Positions 34,266 through 43,503 are shown, numbered from the stretch's first letter. The stretch is 64,000 nucleotides of DNA from Pimelobacter simplex (GCF_024662235.1 NZ_CP096276.1:4278001-4342000), one strand, 5' to 3'. Notes: generated by a model not told the origin, from the letters alone. Numbers and translations are program-made.

Positions 34266-35577
34266 GGCGGCCGAGGCTACCCGGCAGCCGGACCACGCCC
34301 CCGACCAGGCAGGCGGCGATCGGGACCAGCGGGAGGTACCAGAGGATCGCGCCGTCCCGGGCGATCCCGAGCGCGGCCAGCGCACCGAGACCGCCGCACA
34401 CGCCGAGCACCGCCAGCACCGGCCGCCAGGCGGCGGGCGCGGGCCGCGGGTCCGCCGCGGGCGTCTCGAAGCGCCCCACGAGCGCGACCGCACCGGCGGT
34501 CAGCAGCGCCAGCACCCCGAAGTACAGCGGCCGGGTCGCCCACCAGCCCGCGGTGTCGGGCAGCCGGTGCAGGCCGAGGCCGTCGAGCGCCAGGGAGCCC
34601 GCGACGAGGACGCCGAGCATCGTCAGGTGCCACAGGTAGATGCTCATGATCCGGCCGTTGACCAGCACCGTGGCGACCCACACCCGGCGCCGCGCGACCA
34701 GCCGTCGCAGCAGCGGCTCCAGGCTGAGCACGACGCCGGCCTGGAGCAGCCCGAGGAAGCCCTGGGTGACCCGGGTCGGGTAGGCGTTGTCGATCTCGTC
34801 GGTGCTGACGCCGACCATCGAGACCGCATAGGGGCCGTGGACCGTGAGCAGCCACAGGACGCCGAGCCCGAGCACCACCAGCGCCAGCCGGCGACCGGCC
34901 GAGGCGAGCCGTCCGTCGAGCCAGGCGTAGCCGAGCATGTGCACCGTCGACCACACCACGACGTAGTTGAGGAAGCCCACCGCGAGCAGGTCCCGGCTCA
35001 CGCTGACGTAGTCGACCAGCCCACCCAGCGCCAGCCCGCCGGCGACCGCCCACCAGCCCGCCCGCTCCCACGCGAGCAGGGTGAGGGGCGCGACCGCGAC
35101 CACGACGACGTACGCCGCGAGGAACCAGGTCGGCACGAGCGAGGCTCGGCTGGCGATCCGGAGCAGGTCCGGGTCGGCGCCGAGCGCGTGCGCCGCCGGT
35201 GCCAGGACCGCCCAGAACACCATGAGCGGGAGCACGGGCAGCACCAGCCGGCGCAACCGGGACCGGAGCCAGCCGCCGTACGGCTGGGCGCGGCGGCGGG
35301 CCGAGCGCCACGACAGCGCGTTGGCGTAGCCGCCGACGAGGAAGAACACCGGCATCACCTGGAGCACCCAGGTCAGCGGGTGGGTCCACGCGGCGAGGTC
35401 GAGCAGGTCGCCGCGGTGCAGACCGCCCTCGCGGTCGACGTACACGGCCGCCATCAGCCAGTGCCCGAGGACGACGACCAGGATCGCGACCGCGCGCAGC
35501 AGGTCGACGACCCGGTTGCGCTCGGGCGGGGTGCGGTCGGCGAGGGCGGCGGCGGAGGGCAGCAGGGCGTGGGACAT
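34243..35577 (-). CDS. Membrane acyltransferase (acyltransferase-3 family)
   Basis: A 444-residue integral membrane protein. The family entry motif is visible as NRVVDLLRAVAILVVVLGHWLM (Arg near 40, active His in GHW), followed by about ten hydrophobic helices including QVMPVFFLVGGYAN and SIYLWHLTMLGVLV. Such proteins transfer acyl groups (acetyl, succinyl) to extracytoplasmic sugars or lipids. ATG 35577 was preferred to GTG 35619, which adds 14 residues lacking membrane character. It is divergent from the diiron oxygenase operon. Acceptor unknown. Confidence 0.88.
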   Translation of the reverse strand: MSHALLPSAAALADRTPPERNRVVDLLRAVAILVVVLGHWLMAAVYVDREGGLHRGDLLDLAAWTHPLTWVLQVMPVFFLVGGYANALSWRSARRRAQPYGGWLRSRLRRLVLPVLPLMVFWAVLAPAAHALGADPDLLRIASRASLVPTWFLAAYVVVVAVAPLTLLAWERAGWWAVAGGLALGGLVDYVSVSRDLLAVGFLNYVVVWSTVHMLGYAWLDGRLASAGRRLALVVLGLGVLWLLTVHGPYAVSMVGVSTDEIDNAYPTRVTQGFLGLLQAGVVLSLEPLLRRLVARRRVWVATVLVNGRIMSIYLWHLTMLGVLVAGSLALDGLGLHRLPDTAGWWATRPLYFGVLALLTAGAVALVGRFETPAADPRPAPAAWRPVLAVLGVCGGLGALAALGIARDGAILWYLPLVPIAACLVGGVVRLPGSLGRHAADPAR

Positions 35578-35645
35578 GGGAGAGATCCTGATCACCCGAG
35601 CGCCGTCCAGGCTGGGCACGAGTACTCAAATCTTCGACGAATCGC

Positions 35646-35651
35646 TTGACA
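35646..35651 (+). promoter_or_regulatory. TTGACA -35-like hexamer
   Basis: A perfect -35 consensus 85 bases before the diiron oxygenase ATG. The -10 region would lie within or beside the palindrome at 35670-35684, a normal place for a repressor site; no good -10 hexamer is obvious. Confidence 0.45.
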
Positions 35652-35669
35652 AAACCCCGGTCAATGTAC

Positions 35670-35684
35670 GCAACATGGTGTTGC
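35670..35684. promoter_or_regulatory. Palindromic operator candidate 1 for the TetR of this operon
   Basis: GCAACA-TGG-TGTTGC, perfect 6-base arms, 3-base spacer, downstream of the TTGACA hexamer and 51 bases before the ATG. Typical size and symmetry for a TetR-family site; the TetR encoded at 38465 is the natural candidate. Confidence 0.6.
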
Positions 35685-35698
35685 GCTAACACAGCGCA
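35682..35698. promoter_or_regulatory. Palindromic operator candidate 2, overlapping the first
   Basis: TGCGCT-AACAC-AGCGCA, perfect 6-base arms around 5 bases. It shares three bases with candidate 1, so the two could not be filled independently at full width. It could instead form a short hairpin in the 5' leader. Confidence 0.5.
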
Positions 35699-35735
35699 TG
35701 CTCCTGATTTCGATGACGAGAAACGGACCGACGAC

Positions 35736-36734
35736 ATGACTGCGACCGCCGACACCCCCGTCGACACCCCTGTCGACACCACTGGCCTGAGCTACCAGGA
35801 CACGCTGCGCGTGCTGTCCGAGGCGTCGGTCCACCAGCACTTCGACGCCTTCCTCGACATCGCCTGGGACAGCCCCGAGCTCGAGGTCGTGCCGAACGAC
35901 CCGCGCTGGATCCTCCCCGAGATCGACTCGCTCGGCGGCACCGACTGGTACCGCTCGCTCCCGCAGGAGCGCCAGATCGAGATCGGCATGTACCGGATGG
36001 CCAACATCATGAAGGTCGGCCTCCAGTTCGAGCAGCTGCTCATCGCCGGCGTGATGAACCACCTGATCGGCATGCCCAACGGCCAGGCGGAGTTCCGCTA
36101 CTCCACCCACGAGGTGACCGAGGAGTGCCACCACACCCAGATGTTCCAGGAGGGCGTCAACCGGATCGGCATCGACGTCCAGGGCGGCCCCGGCTGGTTC
36201 GTCAAGGTCGCGCCGCTGCTCACCCTGGCCGGCCGCGGCCTGCCCAACGTCTTCTTCATGGGCATCCTGGCCGGCGAGGAGCCGATCGACTACCTCCAGA
36301 AGTCCGTGCTGCGCTCGGGCCACGAGATGCACCCCATGGTCACCCGGGTGATGCAGATCCACGTGGCCGAGGAGGCCCGCCACATCGGCTTCGCGCACTC
36401 CTACCTGGTCGAGCGCTCCAAGGACTACGGCACGCTCCAGCGTTTCGGGCTCTCGCTCGCCTACCCGCTGATCATGCGGGTGCTGTGCGACGTGATCATG
36501 AAGCCCACGCGCAAGATGCAGAAGGACCTCGACATCCCCAAGAGCGTCATGCGCGAGGTCTACTGGAAGTCCGACAAGTCCGAGAAGCTCCTGCGCGACA
36601 CCTTCGGCGACGTGCGCATGCTCGCCGACGAGCTCGGCCTGATGAACCGCGTCTCGCGCCGCGTGTGGCGCCTGCTCGGCATCGACGGCCGTCCCTCGCG
36701 CTTCCGCAGCGAGCCCAAGTCCGCCGCCGTCTGA
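35736..36734 (+). CDS. Diiron oxygenase, AurF-like
   Basis: A 332-residue helical non-haem diiron protein. Iron ligands are suggested by STHEVTEECHHTQMFQ (E..E.xHH) and by HVAEEARHIGFAHSY (EExRH), the paired carboxylate-His motifs of the AurF/p-aminobenzoate N-oxygenase and ferritin-like families. It could oxygenate an amine, alkyl or aromatic substrate with electrons from the ferredoxin reductase encoded 18 bases downstream. ATG 35736 lies after a palindromic promoter region; the upstream TTG frame was rejected because it runs through the operators. It is first of a four-gene operon. Confidence 0.85.
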   Translation: MTATADTPVDTPVDTTGLSYQDTLRVLSEASVHQHFDAFLDIAWDSPELEVVPNDPRWILPEIDSLGGTDWYRSLPQERQIEIGMYRMANIMKVGLQFEQLLIAGVMNHLIGMPNGQAEFRYSTHEVTEECHHTQMFQEGVNRIGIDVQGGPGWFVKVAPLLTLAGRGLPNVFFMGILAGEEPIDYLQKSVLRSGHEMHPMVTRVMQIHVAEEARHIGFAHSYLVERSKDYGTLQRFGLSLAYPLIMRVLCDVIMKPTRKMQKDLDIPKSVMREVYWKSDKSEKLLRDTFGDVRMLADELGLMNRVSRRVWRLLGIDGRPSRFRSEPKSAAV

Positions 36735-36752
36735 GCGGACCGCGGACCCACC

Positions 36753-38444
36753 ATGGCCTACGTCGTCACGCAGTCGTGCTGCGCCGACGCCTCGTGCGTC
36801 GTCGCCTGCCCGGTCAACTGCATCCACCCCGCTCCCGGTGAGCCGGGCTTCGGCACCACCGAGATGGTCTACGTCGACGCAGACTCCTGCGTCGGCTGCG
36901 GGGCCTGCGCCACGGCCTGCCCGGTCGGCGCGATGGTGCCGGACGCGGCGCTGACGACCAAGCAGCTGCCGTTCCTCGAGCTCAACGCCGCCTACTACGA
37001 CGCCTTCCCGCACGCCGACCGGACGCCGGTCGCGCTGGTCCCCCAGCAGCGCCGGCTCACCCGCACCGGCCCGTTCCGGGTCGCCGTGGTCGGTGCCGGG
37101 CCCGCCGGGCTCTACACGGCCGACGAGCTGCTCAAGCACCCCGAGGTCGGCGGCGTCGACGTCTACGACCGGCTGCGCACGCCGTACGGGCTGGTCCGCC
37201 ACGGCGTCGCACCGGACCACGCCTCGACCAAGCTCGTCACCCGGCTCTTCGAGGCGATCGAGCGCCAGCCGCGGTTCCGCTACTTCCTCGACGTCGAGGT
37301 CGGCGCCCCCGACCGGGCCGACGCGGTGACGCTCGCCGACCTGCGCGCCCACTACGACGCGGTCGTCTACGCCGTCGGCGCCTCCGCCGACCGCAGCCTC
37401 GACATCCCCGGCGAGGAGCTCGCCGGCTCGGTCCCCGCGACCGCCGTCGTCGGCTGGTACAACGGCCACCCCGACCAGCAGGCGCTGGACGTCCCCCTCG
37501 CCCACGAGCGGGCGGTCGTCGTCGGCAACGGCAACGTCGCCCTCGACGTGGCCCGCATCCTGGCCCGCCCGATCGACGTGCTGGAGCGCACCGACCTGGC
37601 TCCCGGCCCGCTCGACCAGCTGCGCGCCAGCGCGGTCCGCGAGGTCGTCGTGCTGGGCCGGCGGGGTCCCGCCCAGGCGGCGTTCACCGTGCCCGAGCTG
37701 ATCGGACTGGCCGCGCTCGACGACGTCGACGTGGTCGTCGAGGCCGACCCGGCGCTGCTCACCGGCGACGACCAGCGCAGCACCCTGCTGCGCGAGCTCG
37801 GGGAGCGCGCCCCCTCGGGCGACGCCGGCCGACGCCGGATCGTCCTCGCGTTCACCTCCTCCCCCGTCGAGGTCCTCGGCGCCGACGGCCGGGTCACCGG
37901 CGTCCGGGTCGCCCGCAACGAGCTCGTCGCCGACGCCGACGGCACGGTCCGCGCCGTCGCCACCGACGACGTCCGCACCATCGAGGCCGGCCTGGTCGTC
38001 CGCTCCGTCGGCCACCGCGGCCGCCCCGTCGCCGGGCTGCCGTTCGACGAGCGCACCGCGACCGTGCCGAACCACGAGGGCCGGGTCGAGCCCGGCCTCT
38101 ACGTCGTGGGCTGGATCAAGCGCGGCCCGACCGGCTTCATCGGCACCAACAAGACCGACGCCCAGGAGACCGTCGAGACGATCCTCGACGACCTCGACGC
38201 CGGACTCCCCGCACCCACCGGCTCAGCCGCCGAGCTCACCGCCCTCGTCACCGCCCGGTACCCCCAGGCCGCCGACCTCGCCGCCTGGCAGCGCCTCGAC
38301 GCCGCCGAGCGCGAGCGGGGCGCGCAGGCGGGCCGGCCGCGGGCCAAGATCACCGACGTCGCCGAGCAGCGCTCGGTCGCCGCGACTCCGGTCGCGACCC
38401 GGCGGCGCGGGCTGCTTCGTCGTACGGTGTCGCTGACATCGTGA
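36753..38444 (+). CDS. Ferredoxin-NADP reductase with N-terminal ferredoxin domain (FprB-like)
   Basis: A 563-residue two-domain electron-transfer protein. Residues 1-65 carry an eight-Cys bacterial ferredoxin (Cys9, 15, 19, 23 and Cys46, 49, 52, 56). From about 107 follows an adrenodoxin-reductase-like NADPH/FAD domain: VAVVGAGPAGLYTADELL, GLVRHGVAPDH, VVVGNGNVALDVARIL and GRVEPGLYVVGWIKRGPTGFIG. It would pass electrons from NADPH to the diiron oxygenase upstream. The layout equals mycobacterial FprB. The stop overlaps a GTG of the next frame, but the TetR start is placed later at 38465. Confidence 0.93.
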   Translation: MAYVVTQSCCADASCVVACPVNCIHPAPGEPGFGTTEMVYVDADSCVGCGACATACPVGAMVPDAALTTKQLPFLELNAAYYDAFPHADRTPVALVPQQRRLTRTGPFRVAVVGAGPAGLYTADELLKHPEVGGVDVYDRLRTPYGLVRHGVAPDHASTKLVTRLFEAIERQPRFRYFLDVEVGAPDRADAVTLADLRAHYDAVVYAVGASADRSLDIPGEELAGSVPATAVVGWYNGHPDQQALDVPLAHERAVVVGNGNVALDVARILARPIDVLERTDLAPGPLDQLRASAVREVVVLGRRGPAQAAFTVPELIGLAALDDVDVVVEADPALLTGDDQRSTLLRELGERAPSGDAGRRRIVLAFTSSPVEVLGADGRVTGVRVARNELVADADGTVRAVATDDVRTIEAGLVVRSVGHRGRPVAGLPFDERTATVPNHEGRVEPGLYVVGWIKRGPTGFIGTNKTDAQETVETILDDLDAGLPAPTGSAAELTALVTARYPQAADLAAWQRLDAAERERGAQAGRPRAKITDVAEQRSVAATPVATRRRGLLRRTVSLTS

Positions 38445-38450
38445 CGATGC

Positions 38451-38457
38451 GAGGAGG
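38451..38457 (+). promoter_or_regulatory. Ribosome-binding site that sets the TetR start
   Basis: GAGGAGG, 7 bases before GTG 38465. It favours that start over GTG 38441, which overlaps the reductase stop. Confidence 0.75.
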
Positions 38458-38464
38458 TGTCGCC

Positions 38465-39181
38465 GTGGCGACCGGCAACGGGAGACGCGATTCGACCGAC
38501 GGCCGCAAGCGGCGTTGGCAGCAGCACAACGCCGACCGCCGGCAGGCCGTCATCGACGCCGCCCTGACGGTGCTCGCGCGCGACCTCGAGCCCGGTGCCG
38601 AGCTGAGCGTGCAGCTGATCGCCGACGAGGCCTCCGTGCACCGCACCGTGCTCTACCGCTACTTCGAGGACCGCACCGACCTCGACGTCGCCATCCAGCA
38701 GGAGATCTGCACCCGCGCCGGCGAGCTCCTGCTCGCCGCGGTCACCCTCGAGGGCACCCCGCGCGAGATCGTCGAGCGGATCGTCCACGCCTACGTCGGC
38801 TGGGGCGCCGACAACGTCGCCCTGATGAGGTTCGCCGAGCGCGACATCGCGGGCGCCGCGTCCAAGCCGCTCGACGTCGCGATCGGCCAGATCGCCGAGC
38901 AGATCGAGCTGGTCATCGGCGGCTTCCTCGCCGTCCTCGAGGCCGACGTCGAGGAGGACGACCGCGACGCCCTGACGCCGTGGGTCTTCCTGCTCGTCGG
39001 TGGCGTGATGGCCGCCGTCCGCAACTGGAGCTCCCGCGAGGAGCTGCGCCCGCCGGCCCCCCAGTTCACCCGGCTGCTGGCCGACGTGACCTGGCTGCAG
39101 ATCGAGGGGCTCGCCGCCTCCCGCAACATCGAGGTGCCCGACCTCCCGGTCGAGCAGCTCCTCAACCTGAAGGAAGCGTAG
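38465..39181 (+). CDS. TetR-family transcriptional regulator
   Basis: A 238-residue regulator. The N-terminal helix-turn-helix (RRQAVIDAALTVLARDL then LSVQLIADEASVHRTVLYRYF) has the TetR signature, and the C-terminal ligand domain is helical. GTG 38465 is set by a strong ribosome-binding site. Being third in an operon of oxygenase, reductase, regulator and monooxygenase, it probably represses the promoter at 35646-35698, where two palindromes lie. Its stop is directly followed by the next ATG (TAGATG). The ligand is likely a substrate of the operon. Confidence 0.92.
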   Translation: MATGNGRRDSTDGRKRRWQQHNADRRQAVIDAALTVLARDLEPGAELSVQLIADEASVHRTVLYRYFEDRTDLDVAIQQEICTRAGELLLAAVTLEGTPREIVERIVHAYVGWGADNVALMRFAERDIAGAASKPLDVAIGQIAEQIELVIGGFLAVLEADVEEDDRDALTPWVFLLVGGVMAAVRNWSSREELRPPAPQFTRLLADVTWLQIEGLAASRNIEVPDLPVEQLLNLKEA

Positions 39182-40639
39182 ATGTCCGACTCCGTGGAGC
39201 ACCTCGACGTCCTCATCATCGGCGCCGGCCTGTCCGGCATCGACGCGGCTTACCACGTCGGCAAGGCCTTCCCGGCCCGGTCGTACGCCATCCTCGAGAT
39301 GCGCGACGCCCTCGGCGGTACCTGGGACCTGTTCCGCTACCCCGGCATCCGCTCCGACTCCGACATGTACACCCTCGGCTTCGGCTGGAAGCCCTGGAAG
39401 GGCAAGAAGGCCATCGCCGACGGTGCCGACATCCGCGCCTACCTCCAGGAGGCCGCGCGCGAGAACGGCATCGACCAGCACATCCGCTACCACCACAAGC
39501 TCGTGCACGCGGAGTTCTCCACCGACGACGCGCGCTGGACCGTCACCGTCGAGCGCACCGACACCGGCGAGACCAAGCAGATCACCGCGGGCTTCCTGTG
39601 GTCGACGTCCGGCTACTACCGCTACGACGAGGGCTTCACGCCCGACTTCGAGGGCATCGGCGACTTCCAGGGTCAGGTGATCCACCCGCAGCACTGGCCC
39701 GAGGACCTCGACTACCAGGGCAAGAAGGTCGTCGTCATCGGCTCCGGCGCCACCGCCGTCACGCTGATCCCGTCGCTGGCCGAGAGCGGCGCCGGGCACG
39801 TCACGATGCTCCAGCGCACGCCGACGTTCATCGTCAGCCAGCCGCTCACCGACCCGATCTCCTACCGACTGCTGCAGACGCTGCCCGACAAGGTCGCCGG
39901 CAAGCTCGTCCGCGGCCGCTACCTCGCGATGACGATCGGCTTCTACGAGTTCTGCCGCGCCCGGCCGCGCGAGGCGCGCGCCCTGATCCGCCGGATGTCC
40001 GAGCGCCAGCTCCCCAAGGACGTCTCGTACGACGAGCACTTCACGCCGCCCTACGCCCCCTGGGACCAGCGGCTGTGCGTCGTCCCGCGCGGCGACCTGT
40101 TCAAGGCGCTGCGCCGGCACACCGTCGACATGGTCACCGACCGCATCGCGCGCTTCACCGACAAGGGCATCCTGCTCGAGTCCGGCCAGGAGCTCGAGGC
40201 CGACATCATCGTCACCGCGACCGGCCTCAACCTCCAGGTCTTCGGCGGCGCGACGCTCGCCGTCGACGGTGCCGAGGTCAAGCTGCCCGACACGATGGCG
40301 TTCAAGGGCATGATGCTCAGCGACATCCCGAACTTCGCGTTCATCGTCGGCTACACCAACGCGTCCTGGACGCTCAAGGCAGACCTCGTCTGCCAGTACG
40401 TCGTCCGCGTGCTCCAGCACATGGACAAGACCGGCACGCGCGTCGTCGTACCGCGCCGCGACCCGGCCGTCGCCGAGGAGCCGTTCCTCGACTTCGAGGC
40501 GGGCTACGTCATGCGCTCGATCGAGCAGTTCCCGAAGCAGGGCTCGGTCGAGCCGTGGCGGCTCAAGATGAACTACTTCAAGGACCTGCTGGTCTTCCGC
40601 AAGCCGGTCGAGAACGAGCCGCTGGAGTTCACTGCCTGA
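39182..40639 (+). CDS. Flavin-containing (Baeyer-Villiger type) monooxygenase, EthA/MymA-like
   Basis: A 485-residue class B monooxygenase. FAD motif LIIGAGLSGIDAAYH (residues 11-25), the fingerprint FQGQVIHPQHWP (162-173, matching FxGxxxHxxxWP), NADPH motif VVVIGSGATAVTLIP (about 184-198) and the late ATGLN segment are all present. It would insert oxygen next to a carbonyl to give an ester or oxidise sulfur or nitrogen. Similar proteins in mycobacteria are EthA and MymA. It begins one base after the TetR stop, so it is translated from the same message. Confidence 0.93.
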   Translation: MSDSVEHLDVLIIGAGLSGIDAAYHVGKAFPARSYAILEMRDALGGTWDLFRYPGIRSDSDMYTLGFGWKPWKGKKAIADGADIRAYLQEAARENGIDQHIRYHHKLVHAEFSTDDARWTVTVERTDTGETKQITAGFLWSTSGYYRYDEGFTPDFEGIGDFQGQVIHPQHWPEDLDYQGKKVVVIGSGATAVTLIPSLAESGAGHVTMLQRTPTFIVSQPLTDPISYRLLQTLPDKVAGKLVRGRYLAMTIGFYEFCRARPREARALIRRMSERQLPKDVSYDEHFTPPYAPWDQRLCVVPRGDLFKALRRHTVDMVTDRIARFTDKGILLESGQELEADIIVTATGLNLQVFGGATLAVDGAEVKLPDTMAFKGMMLSDIPNFAFIVGYTNASWTLKADLVCQYVVRVLQHMDKTGTRVVVPRRDPAVAEEPFLDFEAGYVMRSIEQFPKQGSVEPWRLKMNYFKDLLVFRKPVENEPLEFTA

Positions 40640-40663
40640 CCCGTGCCCACCGGCCTCACCGCA

Positions 40664-42076
40664 TCACCAGGCGAGCTCGTGCACGAACTCGCTGAGCTGG
40701 GTGAGGTTGCGGCACTCGATCATCCGCACGATCTCGGCATAGGTGGGGGCCGCGGAGTCACCGGTGCCCCAGTTGCGCTGGTGCTCGGGGTTGAGCCAGA
40801 AGGTGCGCTTCACCGAGCCCGTGAGCTGCCGGAGGGTGTCCTCGTGCAGGTCGCTGTAGTTGGAGCGCGCGTCGCCCAGGATCAGCAGCGTGGTCTTGGG
40901 GGTGAGCGCGTCGGCGTGGTTCTCGGCGAACTTCGTGAACGCCCGGCCGTAGTTGGTCCGGCCCCACAGCGCCGCGTGACTGGCGCTGGCCGCGAGGTCG
41001 GAGAGGACGTCGACGGGGTCGGCGCCCGGGCGGAAGTGGCCGGTCACCTCGTGCACGTGGTCGATGAACGTGAACGCCCTCATCGACTGGAAGACCTCAC
41101 GCAGCGCGAACACGAACAGCAGCGTGAACTGGGCGAAGTTGGCGACCGATCCGCTCACGTCGCACAGCACGACCAGGTCGGTGCGGTGCGGGCGCTTGGG
41201 CCGGTGGTGCGTGGTGATCGGGACGCCGCCGGTGGCGATCGACGCGCGCACCGTACGACGGAAGTCGAGCGGCGCGGTCCGCGCGTGCCGGGAGTGCTGC
41301 TCCTTGGCGAGCCGGGTCGCGAGCCGGCGCGCGAGGGGGAAGATCTCCTTGCGCATCTCGTCGAGGTCGGTACGCCGCGCGGCCATGAACGCGAGCTTGT
41401 CGATGCTCGGCCGGATCGCGACGTCGGCGACGTGGTCGGGCCCCTTCTCCTCGGCGATCCGCCGGCGGGCGTCGTCCTCGACGAGGGCCGTGAACGCGCC
41501 GATCCGGCGACCGGCCTGGCGGCGGGCGTCGTCCTCGTCGGCCCCGGCGTTCATCAGACCCGCGACCAGCCGGTCGATCAGCTCCTGCGGGGCGACCCGC
41601 TGGAGCGCGGTGTAGGCCGACCACGACGACAGCCCCGGCCCGCGACCGGGCATCGCGCCGAACGTGCCGACCATCTCGGCGGCCATCTGGCGCAGCTGGG
41701 CGTCGTCGAGCTGGGCAGCCTCGAGCGCCTCGGCCAGCCGGTCGCGGAAACCCACCAGCGCGGTGGCGTTGTCCTTGCTCGGGCCGGCCGCGTCGGCGTC
41801 GTCCGCGTCGGCGGCCGCTGCGGCGCCATCGCCCACCATCGCGGGGAAGTAGACGTCGAAGAGCGCGTCGAAGGTCGTGCGCTGGGCCTGCTTCTTGACC
41901 AGCGTCGCGGCGAAGGCGTCCCGGACCGTCGTACGGTCGGACCAGTGCACGGCCGCCAGGGCCGCGACGGCGTCGATGTCCTCGGCGAGCGACACCGACA
42001 GCCCGGCGCCGCGCAGCGCCTCGACGAACGCGAGGTGGCGGTCGAGCAGCCCGGACTGGTCGGTGCGGTCGGTCAT
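40664..42076 (-). CDS. VWA-domain protein, CoxE-like
   Basis: A 470-residue protein whose C-terminal von Willebrand A-like domain carries the MIDAS pattern LVVLCDVSGSVANF (D-x-S-x-S). The N-terminal part is helical with an acidic Ala/Asp-rich stretch. ATG 42076 follows the MoxR gene by 7 bases, making a MoxR-VWA pair. Such pairs act as chaperone systems that load metals or assemble complexes, as CoxD-CoxE do for CO dehydrogenase; no target enzyme gene is adjacent. It is convergent with the monooxygenase gene across 24 bases. Confidence 0.9.
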   Translation of the reverse strand: MTDRTDQSGLLDRHLAFVEALRGAGLSVSLAEDIDAVAALAAVHWSDRTTVRDAFAATLVKKQAQRTTFDALFDVYFPAMVGDGAAAAADADDADAAGPSKDNATALVGFRDRLAEALEAAQLDDAQLRQMAAEMVGTFGAMPGRGPGLSSWSAYTALQRVAPQELIDRLVAGLMNAGADEDDARRQAGRRIGAFTALVEDDARRRIAEEKGPDHVADVAIRPSIDKLAFMAARRTDLDEMRKEIFPLARRLATRLAKEQHSRHARTAPLDFRRTVRASIATGGVPITTHHRPKRPHRTDLVVLCDVSGSVANFAQFTLLFVFALREVFQSMRAFTFIDHVHEVTGHFRPGADPVDVLSDLAASASHAALWGRTNYGRAFTKFAENHADALTPKTTLLILGDARSNYSDLHEDTLRQLTGSVKRTFWLNPEHQRNWGTGDSAAPTYAEIVRMIECRNLTQLSEFVHELAW

Positions 42077-42083
42077 GGCGTCC

Positions 42084-43001
42084 TCAAGCCCGGGCGAGCT
42101 TGAGCTCCTTGACCGCACGCTCGTGGTCGGACTGGTGCTTGAGGACGGCGCCGAGGGTGTCCTTGATCGCCTTCTCGTCGAGCTCGCGGATCTCGAGTGC
42201 GATGAGCGTGCGCGCCCAGTCGACGGACTCCGCGATCGACGGCGCCTTCTTGAGCTCGAGCTCGCGCAGCCGGCCGACCGTGGCGACGAGCTGCTCGGCG
42301 ATCCGGTCGTCGAGGGCGGGCACCTGCTGCTGGAGGATCTGCCGCTCGCGGGCGGCGTCCGGGTAGTCGATGTGCAGGTAGAGGCAGCGCCTCTTCACGG
42401 CCTCGGAGAGCTCGCGGCTCGCGTTGGACGTGAGCACGACGTAGGGACGGCGGGTCGCGGCGACCGTGCCCAGCTCGGGGATCGTGACCTGGAAGTCGCT
42501 GAGCACCTCGAGCAGCAGGCCCTCGACCTCGATGTCGGTCTTGTCGACCTCGTCGATGAGCAGCACCGTCGGCTCCTCGCGCCGGATCGCGGTGAGCAGC
42601 GGCCGGGTCAGCAGGAACTCCTCGGTGAAGATGCTCCGGTCCAGGTCCTCCCATGGCCGGGATTGGTGGTCGCCGTCCCCAGTGGTCCCTGGTCCTGCCT
42701 GTGCCTCGGCGCCGCTGGCTTGGATCGCAAGCAACTGCTTCTTGTAGTTCCACTCGTAGAGCGCGCGGGCCTCGTCGAGCCCCTCGTAGCACTGGAGCCG
42801 CACCAGCTCGGCGCCCGTCGCGCGCGAGACCGCCTTGGCCAGCTCGGTCTTGCCGACACCGGCCGGACCCTCCAGCAGGAGCGGCTTCTCCAGTGCGCCC
42901 GCGAGGAACGTGGTGGTCGCCGTCGCTGCGTCCGCGAGGTAGCCGGCACCCTCGAGCCGGGCCGTCGCGTCGGTCGGTGAGTCGAACCAGGTCATGCTCA
43001 T
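42084..43001 (-). CDS. MoxR-family AAA+ ATPase
   Basis: A 305-residue ATPase. Walker A LLLEGPAGVGKTELAKA (about residues 46-62), Walker B TVLLIDEVDKTDIEVE, sensor 1 YVVLTSNASRELSE and the RRCLYLHIDYP box are those of MoxR. A poorly conserved insertion of about 25 residues (AEAQAGPGTTGDGDHQSRPW) follows the first helix; its DNA (about 42661-42720) has more T and less strict GC3 than the flanks. It partners with the VWA protein gene. ATG 43001 is used; ATG 42995 is two codons later. Confidence 0.92.
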   Translation of the reverse strand: MSMTWFDSPTDATARLEGAGYLADAATATTTFLAGALEKPLLLEGPAGVGKTELAKAVSRATGAELVRLQCYEGLDEARALYEWNYKKQLLAIQASGAEAQAGPGTTGDGDHQSRPWEDLDRSIFTEEFLLTRPLLTAIRREEPTVLLIDEVDKTDIEVEGLLLEVLSDFQVTIPELGTVAATRRPYVVLTSNASRELSEAVKRRCLYLHIDYPDAARERQILQQQVPALDDRIAEQLVATVGRLRELELKKAPSIAESVDWARTLIALEIRELDEKAIKDTLGAVLKHQSDHERAVKELKLARA

Positions 43002-43107
43002 GGACCCATCCTGCCGGTAGCCGACCAGTCGTGACCCGGCGCCGTCCAGGTCGTTGAGATCACGACGGACCGAACGTGGACGACCAGACCGGACGAGGGG
43101 GACGAAG

Positions 43108-43503
43108 GTGCGCGACACCATCACGCCTCCCCGCTGGTTGCGGGTCGGCGTCCACTCCGTGCGGACGGCGACCACGGTCGCCGCTCTCACCCTGCTGGTC
43201 GGCTTCGGCGCGGTCGGTGTCGTCTCGACACCCAAGCCGAGCGCGCCCTCCACCCAGCTCGGCCTGTCGATGGGACCGCTCGACGCGTTGATGGAGCAGA
43301 ACCGCTGCTCGGTCACCGGGTTCGACCGCGACGTCATCCCGAGCACCGCGATCGTCCGGACCCCGGCAGGAGGCACCGAGCTGGTGTCCTTCGACCGCGG
43401 CTGGGCGGTCTTCAGCGGAGAGGCCGCGGGCGAGCTCGTGGCCGTCTGCCTGGGTCCGAAGCCGGGCGCCGCCCCGGACGGCGGCGTACCGAACTTCCGG
43501 TGA
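43108..43503 (+). CDS. Small single-pass membrane or secreted protein
   Basis: A 131-residue protein with a hydrophobic helix near the N-terminus (TTVAALTLLVGFGAVGVVS, about residues 22-40) and an outside domain with two Cys residues (CSVTGFD and AVCLGPKP). GTG 43108 has a GAGGGGG site 5 bases upstream. It is divergent from the MoxR gene. No family recognised; it could be a signal-anchored cell-surface protein. Confidence 0.75.
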   Translation: MRDTITPPRWLRVGVHSVRTATTVAALTLLVGFGAVGVVSTPKPSAPSTQLGLSMGPLDALMEQNRCSVTGFDRDVIPSTAIVRTPAGGTELVSFDRGWAVFSGEAAGELVAVCLGPKPGAAPDGGVPNFR

